From: Aphrophora alni
Taxonomy: Eukaryota > Arthropoda > Insecta > Hemiptera > Aphrophoridae
Assembly: GCA_963513935.1 (NCBI GenBank)
Contig: OY740774.1
Coordinates: 24,695,949 to 24,759,948, forward strand
DNA: 64,000 bases
Reading direction: 5' to 3'
In this document: in pieces, positions 47,121-58,739 of the stretch
Layout of the letters: every line of letters begins with the position of its first letter
How positions within the stretch are numbered: position 1 is the first letter of the stretch
The notes under the pieces: generated by a model
What the model was told of the DNA's origin: nothing
The model's input: the letters and a program-made list of their open reading frames with translations, nothing else
Databases searched by the model: none
Translations under genes and position numbers: made by a program

Positions 47121-49052
47121 GTGGTTTTCTTTAAATTCTAGCGTGGTTTTCTCTAAATTATAAAGTGGTTAATTTTAAATTCTGGAACCTTAGTTAATTT
47201 TCAAAATTTTGCATTGGAATCATCTAAATTTAAATTCAATATTTTTCTTTGTTAAACAAGGCTCAATTTTTATGTTTTGCAGCTTTTTTCCAAATACTGC
47301 ACAACTATTGCTGATGAAATTTTTTTTTTATTTTAAATATTTAAATCTATATAAATCTATAGTCTCTTTTTTTTATTATTTATTTTTCATATAAACACTT
47401 ACACAAAAACTTCTAAACCAATTTCGATAAAATTTTTTTTATTATTTTGTCTGCTTAAATATTTTTTTTTTTATATATATCTTTACATACACTGCACTCT
47501 AGTCATTCACTGAATTTGATCCAGACAGCGGGCTCATTCGGGAATTCCAAAAAAAATTTAAATAAATAATAAAACCCAAAAATAGTTAGAAACAAAAAAA
47601 AACAAAAAAAATATTCAAAATTTCCTTCAAAAAATTTTCTCGAGTTTTCTTTCGCTTGTCTGTATTAATTCATACTTACACACACACATATACACAACAA
47701 CTACACTACATATAATTCTTGAGTCATTCTCTGGTTCTTTCACTTCATTTTTGCATCATCTTAAAAGAAATTTTTTTTTTTTAAATCACTTTGTTAATTT
47801 TTTTTTTTATCAGCAATAGTTAAAATGGCAGTGGATTTGCTGAGATTAGTAGACTCGTTAAAGAACACTGAGCTCGCTTTCAAAATTTTTTTTTGTTGTC
47901 ATTTTGAAAGAAAATTATTTTATTTATTTTTTTTTTTATCATCATGGCTGTGGACTGGTTGATGCAGATGGTGCTACTTGCTTGTTAATTAAAATGTTGA
48001 ACACTGATTGAATAATATAACTTGTGTAGTAAAATTTTTTTCTTCTTCCAAATTATAGGGGCCCAGTTTGTATGTAGGACAACATGGTTGGCCTGTTTGT
48101 CTTTTCTTAAATTATTTGTTTGTCTTTTTATTAGCAGGTCAACATGTTTGTTCCTTAATTAGTTTTTCCTAGGGTTGAGAAAACCGGAGTTTGTTTTTTT
48201 TTTTTCATGGGTCACCTTTTATATACATATTTACTCTTTTGCTACACCTTTTTTTTACACTACTTTCTTTTGCATATCTTTTTAACACTTAAAAAATTTT
48301 GATGAAATTTTTTTTTTACACCTTATTTTGATTAATTTAAATTCCTTTTTTTTGGGGGCACATGATTACACTTACAATTAAGACCTTAAGTCAACTACAA
48401 GCCCTGCCTTGCGCAGCAGAAAATTTTTTTGACTCCCCAACGTTTCATACTGCTTCTTTGTTTATTTTTAGAAATGGATTATTTGTTTAGACCTTTCAAA
48501 ATTCTTTTTCTCACGGAAATTGTCAAGAGCCGTGAATAGTTTAAATTTTTCTTCGTATGGGAGAAGAGGAATTTAAAAAAAATAACGACGCTGAGCATGA
48601 TCTGACCTAATTGGCTTCAGGAGTTTTTCTTTTATTTTTATTTATTTTTGGTAATTAAATGTAAGGGTCGGTTCAGAGGATTAAAATTGCTCCTCCCGCT
48701 TGTGAGCTTCCTCTGAGTCCGGCCTTTTCCTGAAGACCAAAGTGCTATGCAATTTCCCTCCCCAGTCCCCGGAGTGGTCACCTCCTCTTGGTGTCCCGAG
48801 GTGCCACTCCACCCCTTTTCCCCACGTACCTTAGTGTACAAAGTCAGTTCATGCACAGCAATGTCGACCTTTGCGTCATCCTTCAGCTCTTTCTCTCCTG
48901 GGCTTATCCCAATTATAGGTGGGAAGAGCTGAGACGCTTTAGAAATTTCAAAATTTAATAAGTAAGTGCCGAAGGAGGCTACACCCTAGAGTGGTGAATA
49001 AAAGCATTATGAAGCGTTGTTTCTATCAGGTGCCCCGTTGCTAAATTTTGTA

Positions 49053-49150
49053 GGAGGCCCTTCTGGCCCCTTTCTTCAATCTTTTCTTGGAGGCCCTTCT
49101 GGCCCTTTGTCTCTCCTTTTTCAAAATTTTGCGGGAGGCCCTTCTGGCCT
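49053..49150 (+). repeat. three direct repeats of a GGAGGCCCTTCTGGCC palindrome, copy 2
   Basis: Exact counterpart of the array at 45578-45675, shifted by 3,475 bp. Confidence 0.95.
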
Positions 49151-49181
49151 CTTTTCTGACTCCACCCCAACTCCGTCTTTC

Positions 49182-49196
49182 GGGGGGGGGGGAGAG
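49182..49196 (+). promoter_or_regulatory. polypurine tract, copy 2
   Basis: G11 followed by AGAG directly before LTR-3. Confidence 0.9.
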
Positions 49197-49197
49197 C

Positions 49198-50582
49198 TGT
49201 AGCAATCAGTAGAATCAATCTGCATTTTTGTTATCGACAGTCCACTCGCCGTCCCTCTTATCTTCCCTCTCTATATCTGTCTCTATCTAAGTACAGAGTA
49301 CAACGGCTGGTTAGCCTACCTGTTCTAATACCCGTTGTCAGTCTATCTGAAATTACTCACGATGTTCTACATTCTATTATAAGCTCCGTCAGACATTTTT
49401 TTTTTTTTTGTTCTCAAAATTACAACTCAGTTTCTAAACGATATGTTAAGTTACAGTTTTGTGCGCTTTAGTTTTTTTTTAAAAAAAAAATGTTAAATAA
49501 ATTATTATTTTTCACGGCACAAGCTTACGTGAACTGCGACAGGATTTTCCAGCTAATACGCTGGTAGGAGATACTCAGCAATTCTTGCCTCAGATTGCAT
49601 AGACCAGCTAAAGATCTAAACATGTTTCGTCCTGTTGGCAAAACACGTTTTTTTTAATATACCTTCAGAGTTTCAAGTGCACAAAAGTGATGTTAAAAAA
49701 AAAAACTGACTTTACAGAACTTTAATTAAACTCATATTGTACATGTGCCTAAATTGCTTCAGCGAATATTTTTTTTTTTTTCTTTAAGCTATCTTTTAGA
49801 TGTAGACTTGTGTAGTTATTTATAAAGTATATAAAAAATTATTGGGTGGAGCCTGCATGCAAACTTTCGGTCCTAACAACCTCCAAGAGGTTATTTTCTA
49901 AATTAATATAATTGACGTCAATTAATAAAATTTCAATCTTCAAAATTTCATTTCTTTTTTTTAAAATAAACTTCTCGTTTTATAATAAATCCTTTTATCT
50001 AAAATATATATATTTATTGGCCAATATAGCATTTAAGAAATTTATCAAATAAGTAATATTATGTAACTGTTTTAAAAAACTATCATCACATAAAGTCAAA
50101 GGGGGGGGGGGGAAATAAATATCAGTATCTTTTCATCTTTTTTTTATTTTAATTGTACATTAAGGGCGTATAATCTTTTTTTTTGGATTAATTATAATCC
50201 TGTTAATTGTTAAGCTGTGCTCATTGTCTTTTGTTAAATTTTGTAACTATAAAATATATAAACTAAAAAAGGGGGATAAATTTTCAGAATCTATTGATTA
50301 ATTTTTTTTATTAAATTATAATATGTTACATTAAGGGCGTATTACTTTTTAAATTATAATATTGTTAATCATAAGCTGTTTATGATGATTTGTCTCAGGA
50401 TGCCTTTCTAAGTTGTAAATGATAAAATCTGAACCGTCGAAATTTCTTTTGTTTCAATAAACTTGAGCCTTGTTAAATACTAAATTTGTTTTTGTCCTTT
50501 TTATTTTTTAAATTTTTTTTCTCTTTTCAAACATTGTTACCATTTGGTTCCGCCTTTCTTAAATTTAAGTCCCCTGGTAACA
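49198..50582 (+). mobile_element. LTR retrotransposon, right LTR (LTR-3), 1,385 bp
   Basis: TGTAGCAATCAG...CCTGGTAACA, followed directly by the AGGG target duplication and the rest of a family-A copy. Near the 3' end it has an AAATTTTTTTTCTCTTTTC segment (about 50510-50528) where LTR-1 and LTR-2 have a longer T-run and CTTTTTTC. Confidence 0.95.
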
Positions 50583-50586
50583 AGGG
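50583..50586 (+). other. target-site duplication, right copy (AGGG)
   Basis: Matches 42246-42249. Confidence 0.9.
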
Positions 50587-50700
50587 TTGGAAGAAGACAA
50601 TAGTAATCAAGGGAGACCGGATAGGAAAGATAAAAGATATGGATCTAAACTCAAGACTACATAAAAAGGTGTAGATCCATATAGGTTCTTTCGGAATTGA
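50583..50700 (+). repeat. family-A repeat, right part, split by the LTR element
   Basis: AGGGTTGGAAGAAGACAATA, GATAGGAAAGATAAAAGATA, ACTCAAGACTACATAAAAAG, GTGTAGATCCATATAGG and TTCGGAATTG continue the copy broken at 42249. Confidence 0.9.
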
Positions 50701-50792
50701 CGTACTGTCGTTAGTAAACTTATTTTACGCCATTTTGAAATAAATAAATACAGTGATATTTAGAATTGAACGTCAATAATTCGAGTGTGATT

Positions 50793-51694
50793 TTAGAGCT
50801 AAAAACAAGAAGTTTATGTAAACATAGGTCCGGAAACCTTCGTTTCTCGTCTGTCAGTCATTTTGTATTTTTTCATAAAATATTCTCTCTTTAGAAATAG
50901 ATAAGTTGCTGGGTGAAGATTTGGTATACACGTTATCTATGTGAACTTTTATGACTATACCAGAAAACCAAGACTTTGTCAAAATGGCGAATGTTAAAAC
51001 GTTTAATCTCGAAAACTATTAACATTTCAAAATATTTCCAGGTAACAAAAGATTTTGTTTTTTTAACGATAAAAAAAAGCTTTTTTTCTTTTTTCTATAT
51101 GTCAAAGGATAACAGAGTTATCGATAAAAAACACAACATTATAGCAATTATTTAAATTAGTTGCTGTTCTATGTAAAAAAATTAGACGTCCAGATACACA
51201 AGTACAGAATTTAGTATTAAAATACCCGTTGATTTTTGAAACTGTTAAAAGAAATGTTCATATTCGTCTCATTTCTCGGTAATGAATTATAATATTATTA
51301 TTACCAATTATCATAATTCGATAATATTTTGGTTTGGGTTACTTTTGGGTGTTGTAGATAATTACCAAAAAATTGTGTTTTACTTTACTTTCTTTGACCT
51401 AAAAAAATAATAAAATTAAAAAAATCTTTTGTTTCTTGTAAATATTTTGAAATATTAATAGTTCTCGAGATATTCAAATCAAACATTTAAAACGTCCTCC
51501 ATTTTGAAGTCCTGGTTTTCTAGTATACTGGTAAAACGATAAATAATACTTATACTAAATTTTCATTCATTATTTTAGCTCTTTACAAAAATATATATTT
51601 TTATTAAAGACACAATATGGTCGCAGACTGAAATCAAAGCGATTCTAGACCGAACCTATATTTACGTAAAATTTTATCTAATTTTTAGCTGCAG
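50793..51694. mobile_element. element with ~290-bp imperfect terminal inverted repeats
   Basis: The left arm (50793-51080) contains TTAGAGCTAAAAAC, AAACATAGGTCCGG, ACTATACCAGAAAACCAAGA and AACTATTAACATTTCAAAAT. The right arm (51400-51694), reverse-complemented, has the same blocks in order: GCAGCTAAAAATT, AAATATAGGTTCGG, AGTATACTAGAAAACCAGGA and AACTATTAATATTTCAAAAT. The ~320-bp core is non-coding. The arms are clearly diverged, so it is old. Fold-back or long-TIR MITE type. Confidence 0.75.
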
Positions 51695-52278
51695 AATCAG
51701 ATTAGGTCATTAATCTGTAATTTTGAATCACATAGTGTGTTGTTAAGTAGATTATATGTTGTTATATAATATGGAATTTTTAAATAACTTTGTTACAAAA
51801 TTGTAATACCTAGTTATATTTTTTAAACACCGCATAAAAACTGTTTAAAGCAATCATTAGCGCAATCTATCTTCACCACTAGAGTACAAACTGCCCGAAG
51901 CTTTTTACCAACATGCTTTTTATACGAGATGAATTGTCAAATTAAATTAATGTTAAAAAACTATTTGTTTAAACATATTTCTAGTAACCTGGAGCAAGTT
52001 CTATTTCATAATGTAAATATTGTACGTTTTTACCACATAAATATTCGTGTCAACTAAAACCCATGTCAACATGCTATGTATGGTCTCTCGTTGTAATGGC
52101 TTAGGGTAAATATTGAAAATCTAAACATGTCGCTAACCGACTGACTTTCAAAAAAAAAAATGTTTAGAGACTTCCAGATTTGGTACAGAGTTAAAAGTAA
52201 GTAGTTCCCAAAGCAGACTTTTTAATTGTAAGGAGGAAAGTCTTGGTAGACAGTGAGGAGAGACTTTTTTTCTTGATT
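51695..52278. other. AT-rich DNA, nothing assigned
   Basis: No recognised feature. Confidence 0.3.
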
Positions 52279-52535
52279 TTGAAATACAAACAAACCATTC
52301 GGTCATCATCACCTTAGGAAGATCCAAACCAAAAGGAAGAAGGGAGCATAAAATAAAGACACCTAACCCTCAAATACTAAGTATGGCGTTTAGGTCGGAA
52401 GAGAACAAAAGTTGGTTAGGAGGGATCTGCTAGGAAATTAGAAAGAGTGAGATCTAACGAAACACAACTCGAAAAAAGGTGTAGATTCAGCAAGGATCCT
52501 TCGGGATTGCCAACCTCGCTATAGTGAGCTCCTGA
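52279..52535 (+). repeat. family-A repeat, full length
   Basis: CAAACCATTCGGTCATCATC, GACACCTAACCCTCAAATAC, TTTAGGTCGGAAGAGAAC, GGTGTAGATTCAGCAAGGAT, CCTTCGGGATTGCC and GCTATAGTGAGCTCCTGAGG. Confidence 0.9.
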
Positions 52536-52639
52536 GGTAGAGAGGAAATAATGTGGCTATAAATTGTATAAGAAATGTAAAAGATAGAGAATGTTTAAAT
52601 TTTTTTTTTTAAGACGATATTCTCTCCGTTAACATAGCC

Positions 52640-52787
52640 TTCGAGACCAGCTCTCAAATACTCTAATACCATCAAGGTCGAAAGGAATAGAGTTGATCAT
52701 GAGAGACCTGATAGGAAAGATGAAAATGAAAGATCTGGTTTAGAGTAAGAAAAGTGTAGATCCACACCCGTACTCAATATAAATGAC
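52640..52787 (+). repeat. family-A repeat, internal part
   Basis: AGCTCTCAAATACTCTAATA, CCATCAAGGTCG, AGAGACCTGATAGGAAAGAT, GTGTAGATCCACACCCGTAC. The CTCGGGATTGCC block is deleted. Confidence 0.85.
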
Positions 52788-53416
52788 CATTTTATGAGTA
52801 ACAATTAAATATATTATAAACTGTAAATTTGTGTCTTTTAAAATAATATGCAATTTATCGATAATAATAAACAACTCCCCATAATGGCCCATTTTTTAGA
52901 TTAAAAAAAAAATCAGAATGGTGTCAAAAAATATGAACGTCTTGTTTTTTAATAGATTTTAATTAAATTCATTTAATATATAGTTTTTTATGAGTTTTCC
53001 GATTAGAACTGGAAATTATCTATGGGAAAAAAAACAAGAATGAAGGCCAAAAATAACAACTCCCTTACTCAATGTTTTTAAGACGCAAATTTCTTAAATT
53101 TATTATCACCTTTTACCTACAACTTTGTCTTTGAATGTCAATCCATTTCGTTGAACTGATTGTATTTAAGACGATTAGTTTCACATTTACTAATATTGTA
53201 TTTGACTTTGCAATAATACCCGCTCCTTAAAATTAAATACAAATCAACCTTTTTGATTATCAGCCAACTTTTTCTAGACGTCATAAATTACAACCGGTAA
53301 TTTTGATAATCGTCAAAATTTCTACTTCTAGTTTTTGATTTATCTGCAAATTTCGTGGCCTCAGGAACTAAAATGTAGTTGTCGTCGTGTGTTCATAAAC
53401 ACAATAGTGGAGACAG
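52788..53416. other. AT-rich DNA, nothing assigned
   Basis: No recognised feature. Confidence 0.3.
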
Positions 53417-53490
53417 ACACACACATGCGCACACGCACACACACGCGCTAGCACACGCACGCACACACACGCACACACACACACACACGC
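53417..53490 (+). repeat. imperfect (CA)n/(CG) microsatellite
   Basis: CA units with frequent CACG interruptions. Confidence 0.95.
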
Positions 53491-53734
53491 ACAAACTCAT
53501 ATTCAGAATTATCAAAAGACAAGAATATGCAAAGAGATAGAAATACTAACAAGTGAGATAGAACTAATACTGGTTTATCTGATTAGGAAGATCTAAACAG
53601 ATAACCAGACAGAGAAAAAGGAAAAAAAAATAGGAAAAACACGAGTCAGAGAAAAGAAGATAGACTAAGAAAGAGAGGGAGGCTATACATGAATTGTAAT
53701 ATAATTTAAATGGGGGTTTTGAATTATAAATCTA

Positions 53735-54210
53735 CACATTTCATAAGAATTTGAACGAAATTTAGTATAGCCGAATTTGAAAAATTACGTATTTTACTTT
53801 TACCTGTGGCCAATTTTATTTTACTTTACCGATTACTCACGTCTTGGAGAGATGGCGACGATTATATTTAGATTGGGTCCTGTGAGGCTACACTTTAACA
53901 AATTTTGATCAATATCGTTTAAGCTGTTTTTAGAAAATTTTAGTTTTTAGATTTTTCTTACGACTGCAACCCCCGAATTTTGAGATATAAAAAATTAAAA
54001 AAAAAAAGGATCACTAGGTAGTGCTAAAATACACCCACATACCATATATGATTAAAACCGGTCTTCGTGTTTGAGCTGTAAAGCACTGGTGACGGACAGA
54101 GAGATAGCACCATTCCAAAACTCCTTTATTTCATTCAGGAGACTTCAAGACAGATATATCCGTAAAATAAATATAGATGTTTTAACCCATAACATAACTT
54201 TATCTGTATT
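53735..54210 (+). repeat. family-C repeat, left and middle part
   Basis: AAAAATTACGTATTTTACTT, ACCGATTACTCACG, TTGGAGAGATGGCGACG, CCCCCGAATTTTGAGATATA, AAATACACCCACATACC and GATTAAAACCGGTC match the 26.9-kb and 36.7-kb copies. Confidence 0.75.
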
Positions 54211-54919
54211 CCGCATATGTGTGAAAATGTTGGGGGAAACATTTCTTGAAATTTTTATTTCACTGTATCTGAGGTATAATCTCCAGCTAGAAAACGTACT
54301 TAACAAAAATTGGTTAAAATATTGACGCATTGATTATATAAATGTATTAAATAACTTGTGCAGCGGAGAGAACCAACAAAGACATACACAGTCGTGTACT
54401 CTTACAAACACTGAGTCTTTACGTAATTATAGAGGGAACTTATTCAACGACAAAGAGAGTTCATTACATAAATAGGAACGACGTTTTCAAGGTATAATCT
54501 TCTAGAAACATGGGTATTTATTTGAACGTCTACAGGAGTTCACTTTGCAAGTATTATACAAAGAACGTAAATTAGATGTTTGTTCTTTTTACATTACTGC
54601 CAACAACAGAGTTCTTTTGCGTGATATTTACATTTTAAAAGCTTGAGAATATATTGAATGTTGAAAGTAATATTCACAATATCAAATTCCAAGATTGATA
54701 CAAATATTAATATTTTATCATATTTTACACATTTTTATTAGAAAACCAAATGCAGTTTAGATAACATTATGAAATGTAATAATTCACGCCCTTCATATGA
54801 ATTTAAAATTTTTTGTTGTTTTATTTTTACATTTTTTCAATTAAGAAACCACCTGAGTTACTTTATGAACATGGTTAATAATTAACCTTTAAAATAATAA
54901 GATATATACATTACAGTTT
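54211..54919. other. AT-rich DNA, nothing assigned
   Basis: No recognised feature. Overlapping open stretches on both strands at 54071-54330 lie in repeat-derived sequence and are not called. Confidence 0.3.
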
Positions 54920-55135
54920 GGATCCTTAGAGATGGTTTTGAATCCTACACTTGAAATTGTTAAAGCTGATTATGAGACATTAGTAATTTTTTTTTTATGT
55001 TAGCTATCCCCGAATTTTTAGTTATAAAAAAAATTATCCGGGAAAGTGGCAAAATATGCCCACATAATTAATTTGATTAAAATCTGTTTACTTCATATGC
55101 AACAGGCTAGAAACGCATATATCCGCGTACACTAA
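54920..55135 (+). repeat. family-C repeat, middle fragment
   Basis: AGAGATGGTTTTGAATCC, TTAGCTATCCCCGAATTTTT, AGTTATAAAAAAAATTATCC, AAAATATGCCCACATAA and TGATTAAAATCTG. Confidence 0.7.
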
Positions 55136-55156
55136 TATTTCAGTTTTTTAATTATA

Positions 55157-55225
55157 AATTATGAAAAAGGTGTAGATCTAATTTGGGCCCCTAGAGGTGC
55201 CAAGCCCATACTCATTATTGTGGGT
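55157..55225 (+). repeat. family-A fragment, right end
   Basis: ATGAAAAAGGTGTAGATCTA, GGGCCCCTAGAGGTGCCAAG and CCCATACTCATTATTGTGG. Confidence 0.8.
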
Positions 55226-56576
55226 TGTATTTAAGTAAGTGATTTATGCACATGTATTTATAATTGGAGAAAGTAGTTATAACTAAATTTAATAAACCTA
55301 CCGGTTTAAAAATAAAGTGATAAAATAGAAAATGGTTCAAAATTATACGTAATGTATATGTATTGTTACACTAATGTATATTTTCTAGGAGGGGGGGGGA
55401 TACAAACATAAAATCACAAAGAAGGAAAACCTTACTAAACGAATTATATGAAGGCTATATTTACAAGCTATTATTGCTGGAAGCTGTTATAAAACCGCAT
55501 TATACTAAAGCTTAAATTGCATATCAAGTTATACGACTCATAAACACTACCATTGAAAACTATAAAACATGACCAATATTCAACACTGTCAAACAATAAA
55601 ACTCCATTAGTCTCTTTCATGCATTAGTTTTCCATTAAAAAAAAAATCTTTAATATATGCAACGTTATTTCATATTTGCAGTTCTCCAAGGAAATAATAA
55701 TAAAAAGCTGAAGTTATAACCAGTATTACCATGTCCATTACTATAAAAGTATCATAGTAATAGGTAAAGCTATGTACTATTTTCACTAAAAAGTTTTAAA
55801 ACGTTGCATAAATGAGCTACAAAACAGTACATACACTAGAGAAACAAAGCGACTGCTATTTGTATTTATTCAAATTAGTTCTTCGTACATGATAGTTATA
55901 GTAGAAATCGCAGAGGACAAAAGAAGTCGAACTGTTAAACAAATAAAATTATTATTTTTGTTTTATTCACTATGAAATTCTAAAGAGATTGAATAAAGAA
56001 AACATTAAAAAGTGCTACATGTGCAAGTTTTTCAATTAATAATAACGAAAATATGTCATCTGAGAACACATTTTATTTTCCAATGAATTTTTTTTTTGTT
56101 TTGACCTAAAACAATAATGTACATTTATTGAACTTTAAACTATTAATAAATGACGAATGACTATGTCATATTAAAACTAACCCTTCGAATATAACATATT
56201 TTTGCCCTCATAATTGCCATTTCATACAGAGGACGAAGATATATTTAAAGGAAAATAATCTTTTTATTATTTTAATTAATAATAATTTTTAATAATAACA
56301 AGTAAATATAACAATGAAAGTGAGTTTTAATAGTTACTTTTGGCGATTTCATTTATTCAATAACATCTAGGGTCGTTATAATTGTTGGATATACATTATT
56401 TAAAGAATATTAAAACGTTATGTCAAGAACTATGTTTCAAGAACGTCAACAATTCTAAAAAATAATTTTAAATTCAATTTAAAAAATCAAGTTTTGTAAA
56501 TATTATTCTGAATGTAAATATAAGTAAGTTTTAATAATTAAACTCGAAATATGTCTAGAAAAACAAATCTAGGTTT
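55226..56576. other. AT-rich DNA, nothing assigned
   Basis: Contains one G-run (55391-55399). No gene or repeat landmark recognised. Confidence 0.3.
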
Positions 56577-56725
56577 AAAGCCCTCTCTTTCATATTTTAT
56601 TATCACGTCTTTCATGACCAATTTTTGTACTCATCAAGCTTTGAGTATTAAAGGGCAAGGGGTCTTTATTTAATGTTTTGTTTTTTGTTGAGGCGGAGAT
56701 TAGTTTTCAACTTAGAACAAATTCT
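56577..56725 (-). repeat. family-A repeat, left half
   Basis: Reverse orientation: CCCTCTCTTTCATATTTTAT, ACGTCTTTCATGACCAATTT, TTTGAGTATTAAAGGGCAAG, GGGTCTTTATTTAATG and a GGCGGAGATTAG block. Confidence 0.75.
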
Positions 56726-56763
56726 TGTATTTTAACGGCGATTAACCTTTCAGTTAAAATATA

Positions 56764-56925
56764 CTTGAAAAAAGAAGAAGAAACGAGCATAATATACTCC
56801 TAGTCGTTGAATACTTTGAATCGGAAAAGAACAGGAATTGTTCAAGAGAGACCTGATAAGAAAGCTGAACGTGAGGTATCTAATAAAACGATAATAATAA
56901 GTATAGGATTGACATACTCGTAAAC
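56764..56925 (+). repeat. family-A repeat, diverged
   Basis: TCCTAGTCGTTGAATACTTT, GGAATTGTTCAAGAGAGACC and GATAAGAAAGCTGAACGTGA, then a degraded right end. Head-to-head neighbour of the previous copy. Confidence 0.75.
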
Positions 56926-57215
56926 TAAATTTTAGAAGTGAAATACCAATATATTAATTAATCAAAGATCCAGTTTGAGCTTACAAATTTTTCGTGGGTG
57001 TATTTTTATGGCTACCAATAAATATGTAACACAACGTAAAACATGCAACGTTCATAATAAATAGATATGGGATTAGTTTTGAAATCTATTAGTTTTTAAA
57101 ACTGTAGACAAAGTAATTGAGGATTCATTAAATACATCGATAATTGTTAGTTTTACTTTGATATAATGAAGCAAGAGAAATTTTTTTTTATTATTTTAGG
57201 TCTTACATAAAACTC

Positions 57216-57218
<3 letters not shown>
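56926..57218. other. AT-rich DNA, nothing assigned
   Basis: No recognised feature. Confidence 0.3.

Positions 57219-57270
<52 letters not shown>
57219..57270 (+). repeat. (AT)n microsatellite
   Basis: About 26 AT units followed by TCATCAA, as at 13022-13058. Confidence 0.97.
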
Positions 57271-57273
<3 letters not shown>

Positions 57274-57371
57274 TCAAGAGGTTAACACTTTATATGAAAG
57301 TAAAACTTCACCAAGAATGTGTCGTTATTATCAACGTGTAATCTTAAAATAACAAAAACATTTTGTTCCAG

Positions 57372-57484
57372 CCTGTTGGGCACAAATACGATACACACTG
57401 GATACCCTCGGGATGCCGTGCTAGCTGATTGCACTAACTTGCGTTACGGCGACAAATTAACTGGGGTTTTTAACATAAATTTTG
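57372..57484 (+). other. GC-richer segment behind a splice-acceptor-like sequence
   Basis: TTTTGTTCCAG (ending near 57371) precedes ~110 bp of clearly higher GC in one open frame (LLGTNTIHTGYPRDAVLADC...), ending at GATTATAG. It could be a small exon or an unknown repeat. No domain recognised and no matching partner exon seen. Confidence 0.2.
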
Positions 57485-57507
57485 ATTATAGTATACGTCA
57501 TTCATAA

Positions 57508-58134
57508 TCTTGATGAATAAAGTGTTTTATTGTTGATGAATAAATTTAAATTATGAGTTGACTATACAGATTAAAGATTGTGTCTAGCAGTGTTCCAGAA
57601 TTTATTGTGGAAAGAATCAGTGGTTTTTTGTGATTTTTGTGTCTGGAGAAAGATATTGCGACGCTCTCTTTTAATTGATTTGTACTCTGTTTATTACATT
57701 GAAAAATTAAAATCTTTGCAATGATAACTTATTTAAAACAAAAAATACATAAAATCAACAATATTGACTGCCTTATCTTTATCGACAAAGCAAGTACTTT
57801 GCTAAACAAATAGTATCTAGATAAACTACTTTATGCCTAAAATTGGCCTTTGAATTTGTTGACAAAGTCATTATCTGCTGATAGATTATTGACATTGGCC
57901 TATGCCTAAATACCTATAATAGTGGACTTTGAGTTTATTGACTTTGATTGTGTTATTTTAATTCTGTTGTGACTTGTGAAAATATTTACTCTTGCCATAA
58001 AGTTTATAGATAATATTATTCTTACTCTCTTACTGCAGGACATGATAACAAAATAGGCTTGCATTGTTCAACTTAAAAACATATCAATTTGATCACTACA
58101 ACAATACTGGGAAAAAAAAAGTTTGTCTTAAACA
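57508..58134. other. AT-rich DNA upstream of the PHD-finger pseudogene
   Basis: Contains two related TGGCCTTTGAATTTG / TGGACTTTGAGTTTATTGAC stretches (57844-57950). May be the 5' untranslated part of the retroelement to which the pseudogene belongs. Confidence 0.3.
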
Positions 58135-58636
58135 ATGGATGATAAAACAGCCAAATATCCATGTGGAGTATGTGAAAACAATGTAGGAAGTAGAAGTCAT
58201 GGCATCTCGTTGTGGCATTTGTTCATCATGGTTTCACAGGAAATGCACAAGTTTAAGTATCCAGGAATTTAGAAAATAAACAAAATCAGGGAAAACTGGT
58301 ATTGCAACACATGCTCATTATTAGGGAAAGACGATACTGTTGTAGACGAAGATACAGAATTTCATGAGTTTTTAACTAAAGAAATGTATAAACAATTATC
58401 TGACGAAGTAAAAAGTTTAAATTTGTTACTGAATAACTTAAATGATGAGCTAACTGAATCACTAGCCAATTACGAAGAATTAAGAAATAATAATACTATT
58501 CTGGAAACAAATTATAGTTTAAAGAGAAGAAAAAATAATAAATCTAGAGAATAATTTGGATTTCTTAAAGCTACAAGAGGGAAAAGAAAATAAGACCAAA
58601 GTAATAAATTTAGAGAATAAAAATTCAACTTCATAA
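58135..58636 (+). pseudogene. PHD-finger/coiled-coil protein, frameshifted (likely retroelement ORF1-type)
   Basis: ATG at 58135 opens MDDKTAKYPCGVCENNVG. After a frameshift near 58190 the next frame reads ASRCGICSSWFHRKCTSL. After another near 58275 a frame reads ENWYCNTCSLLGKDDTVVDE and continues into a Leu/Glu/Asn-rich helical segment (FLTKEMYKQLSDEVKSLN...). The spacing Cx2C...Cx2C...HxxC...WxCxxC is the Cys4-His-Cys3 order of a PHD zinc finger. In many arthropod genomes such a finger followed by a coiled coil is the first ORF of non-LTR retrotransposons; that link is inference here. A third shift near 58530 is followed by INLENNLDFLKLQEGKEN and a stop. The reading is broken at least three times, so it is non-functional. 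Confidence 0.75.
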
Positions 58637-58739
58637 AGAAGAAGCTTGCATTTGATTTTTAACATACCGATACGAAATGCTTTCTCTCTTCTAGCAGAAA
58701 ATGAGACTGATCGTGAAATAAATTTAAATAAAGTAGTAT

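Larger units (their letters stand above)
47103..49197 (+). mobile_element. LTR retrotransposon internal region, copy 2 (2,095 bp)
   Basis: Same length as copy 1 and apparently identical, including homopolymer lengths such as the G11 of the polypurine tract. Offset from copy 1 is 3,475 bp throughout. Non-coding, with the same MAVD short frames (ATG near 47825 and 47944). Confidence 0.9.

Noticed and set aside
42250..50582. Endogenous retrovirus with env or pol genes
   Set aside because: The LTRs, PBS and PPT are clear but no gag, pol or env motif occurs in the 2.1-kb interior on either strand.
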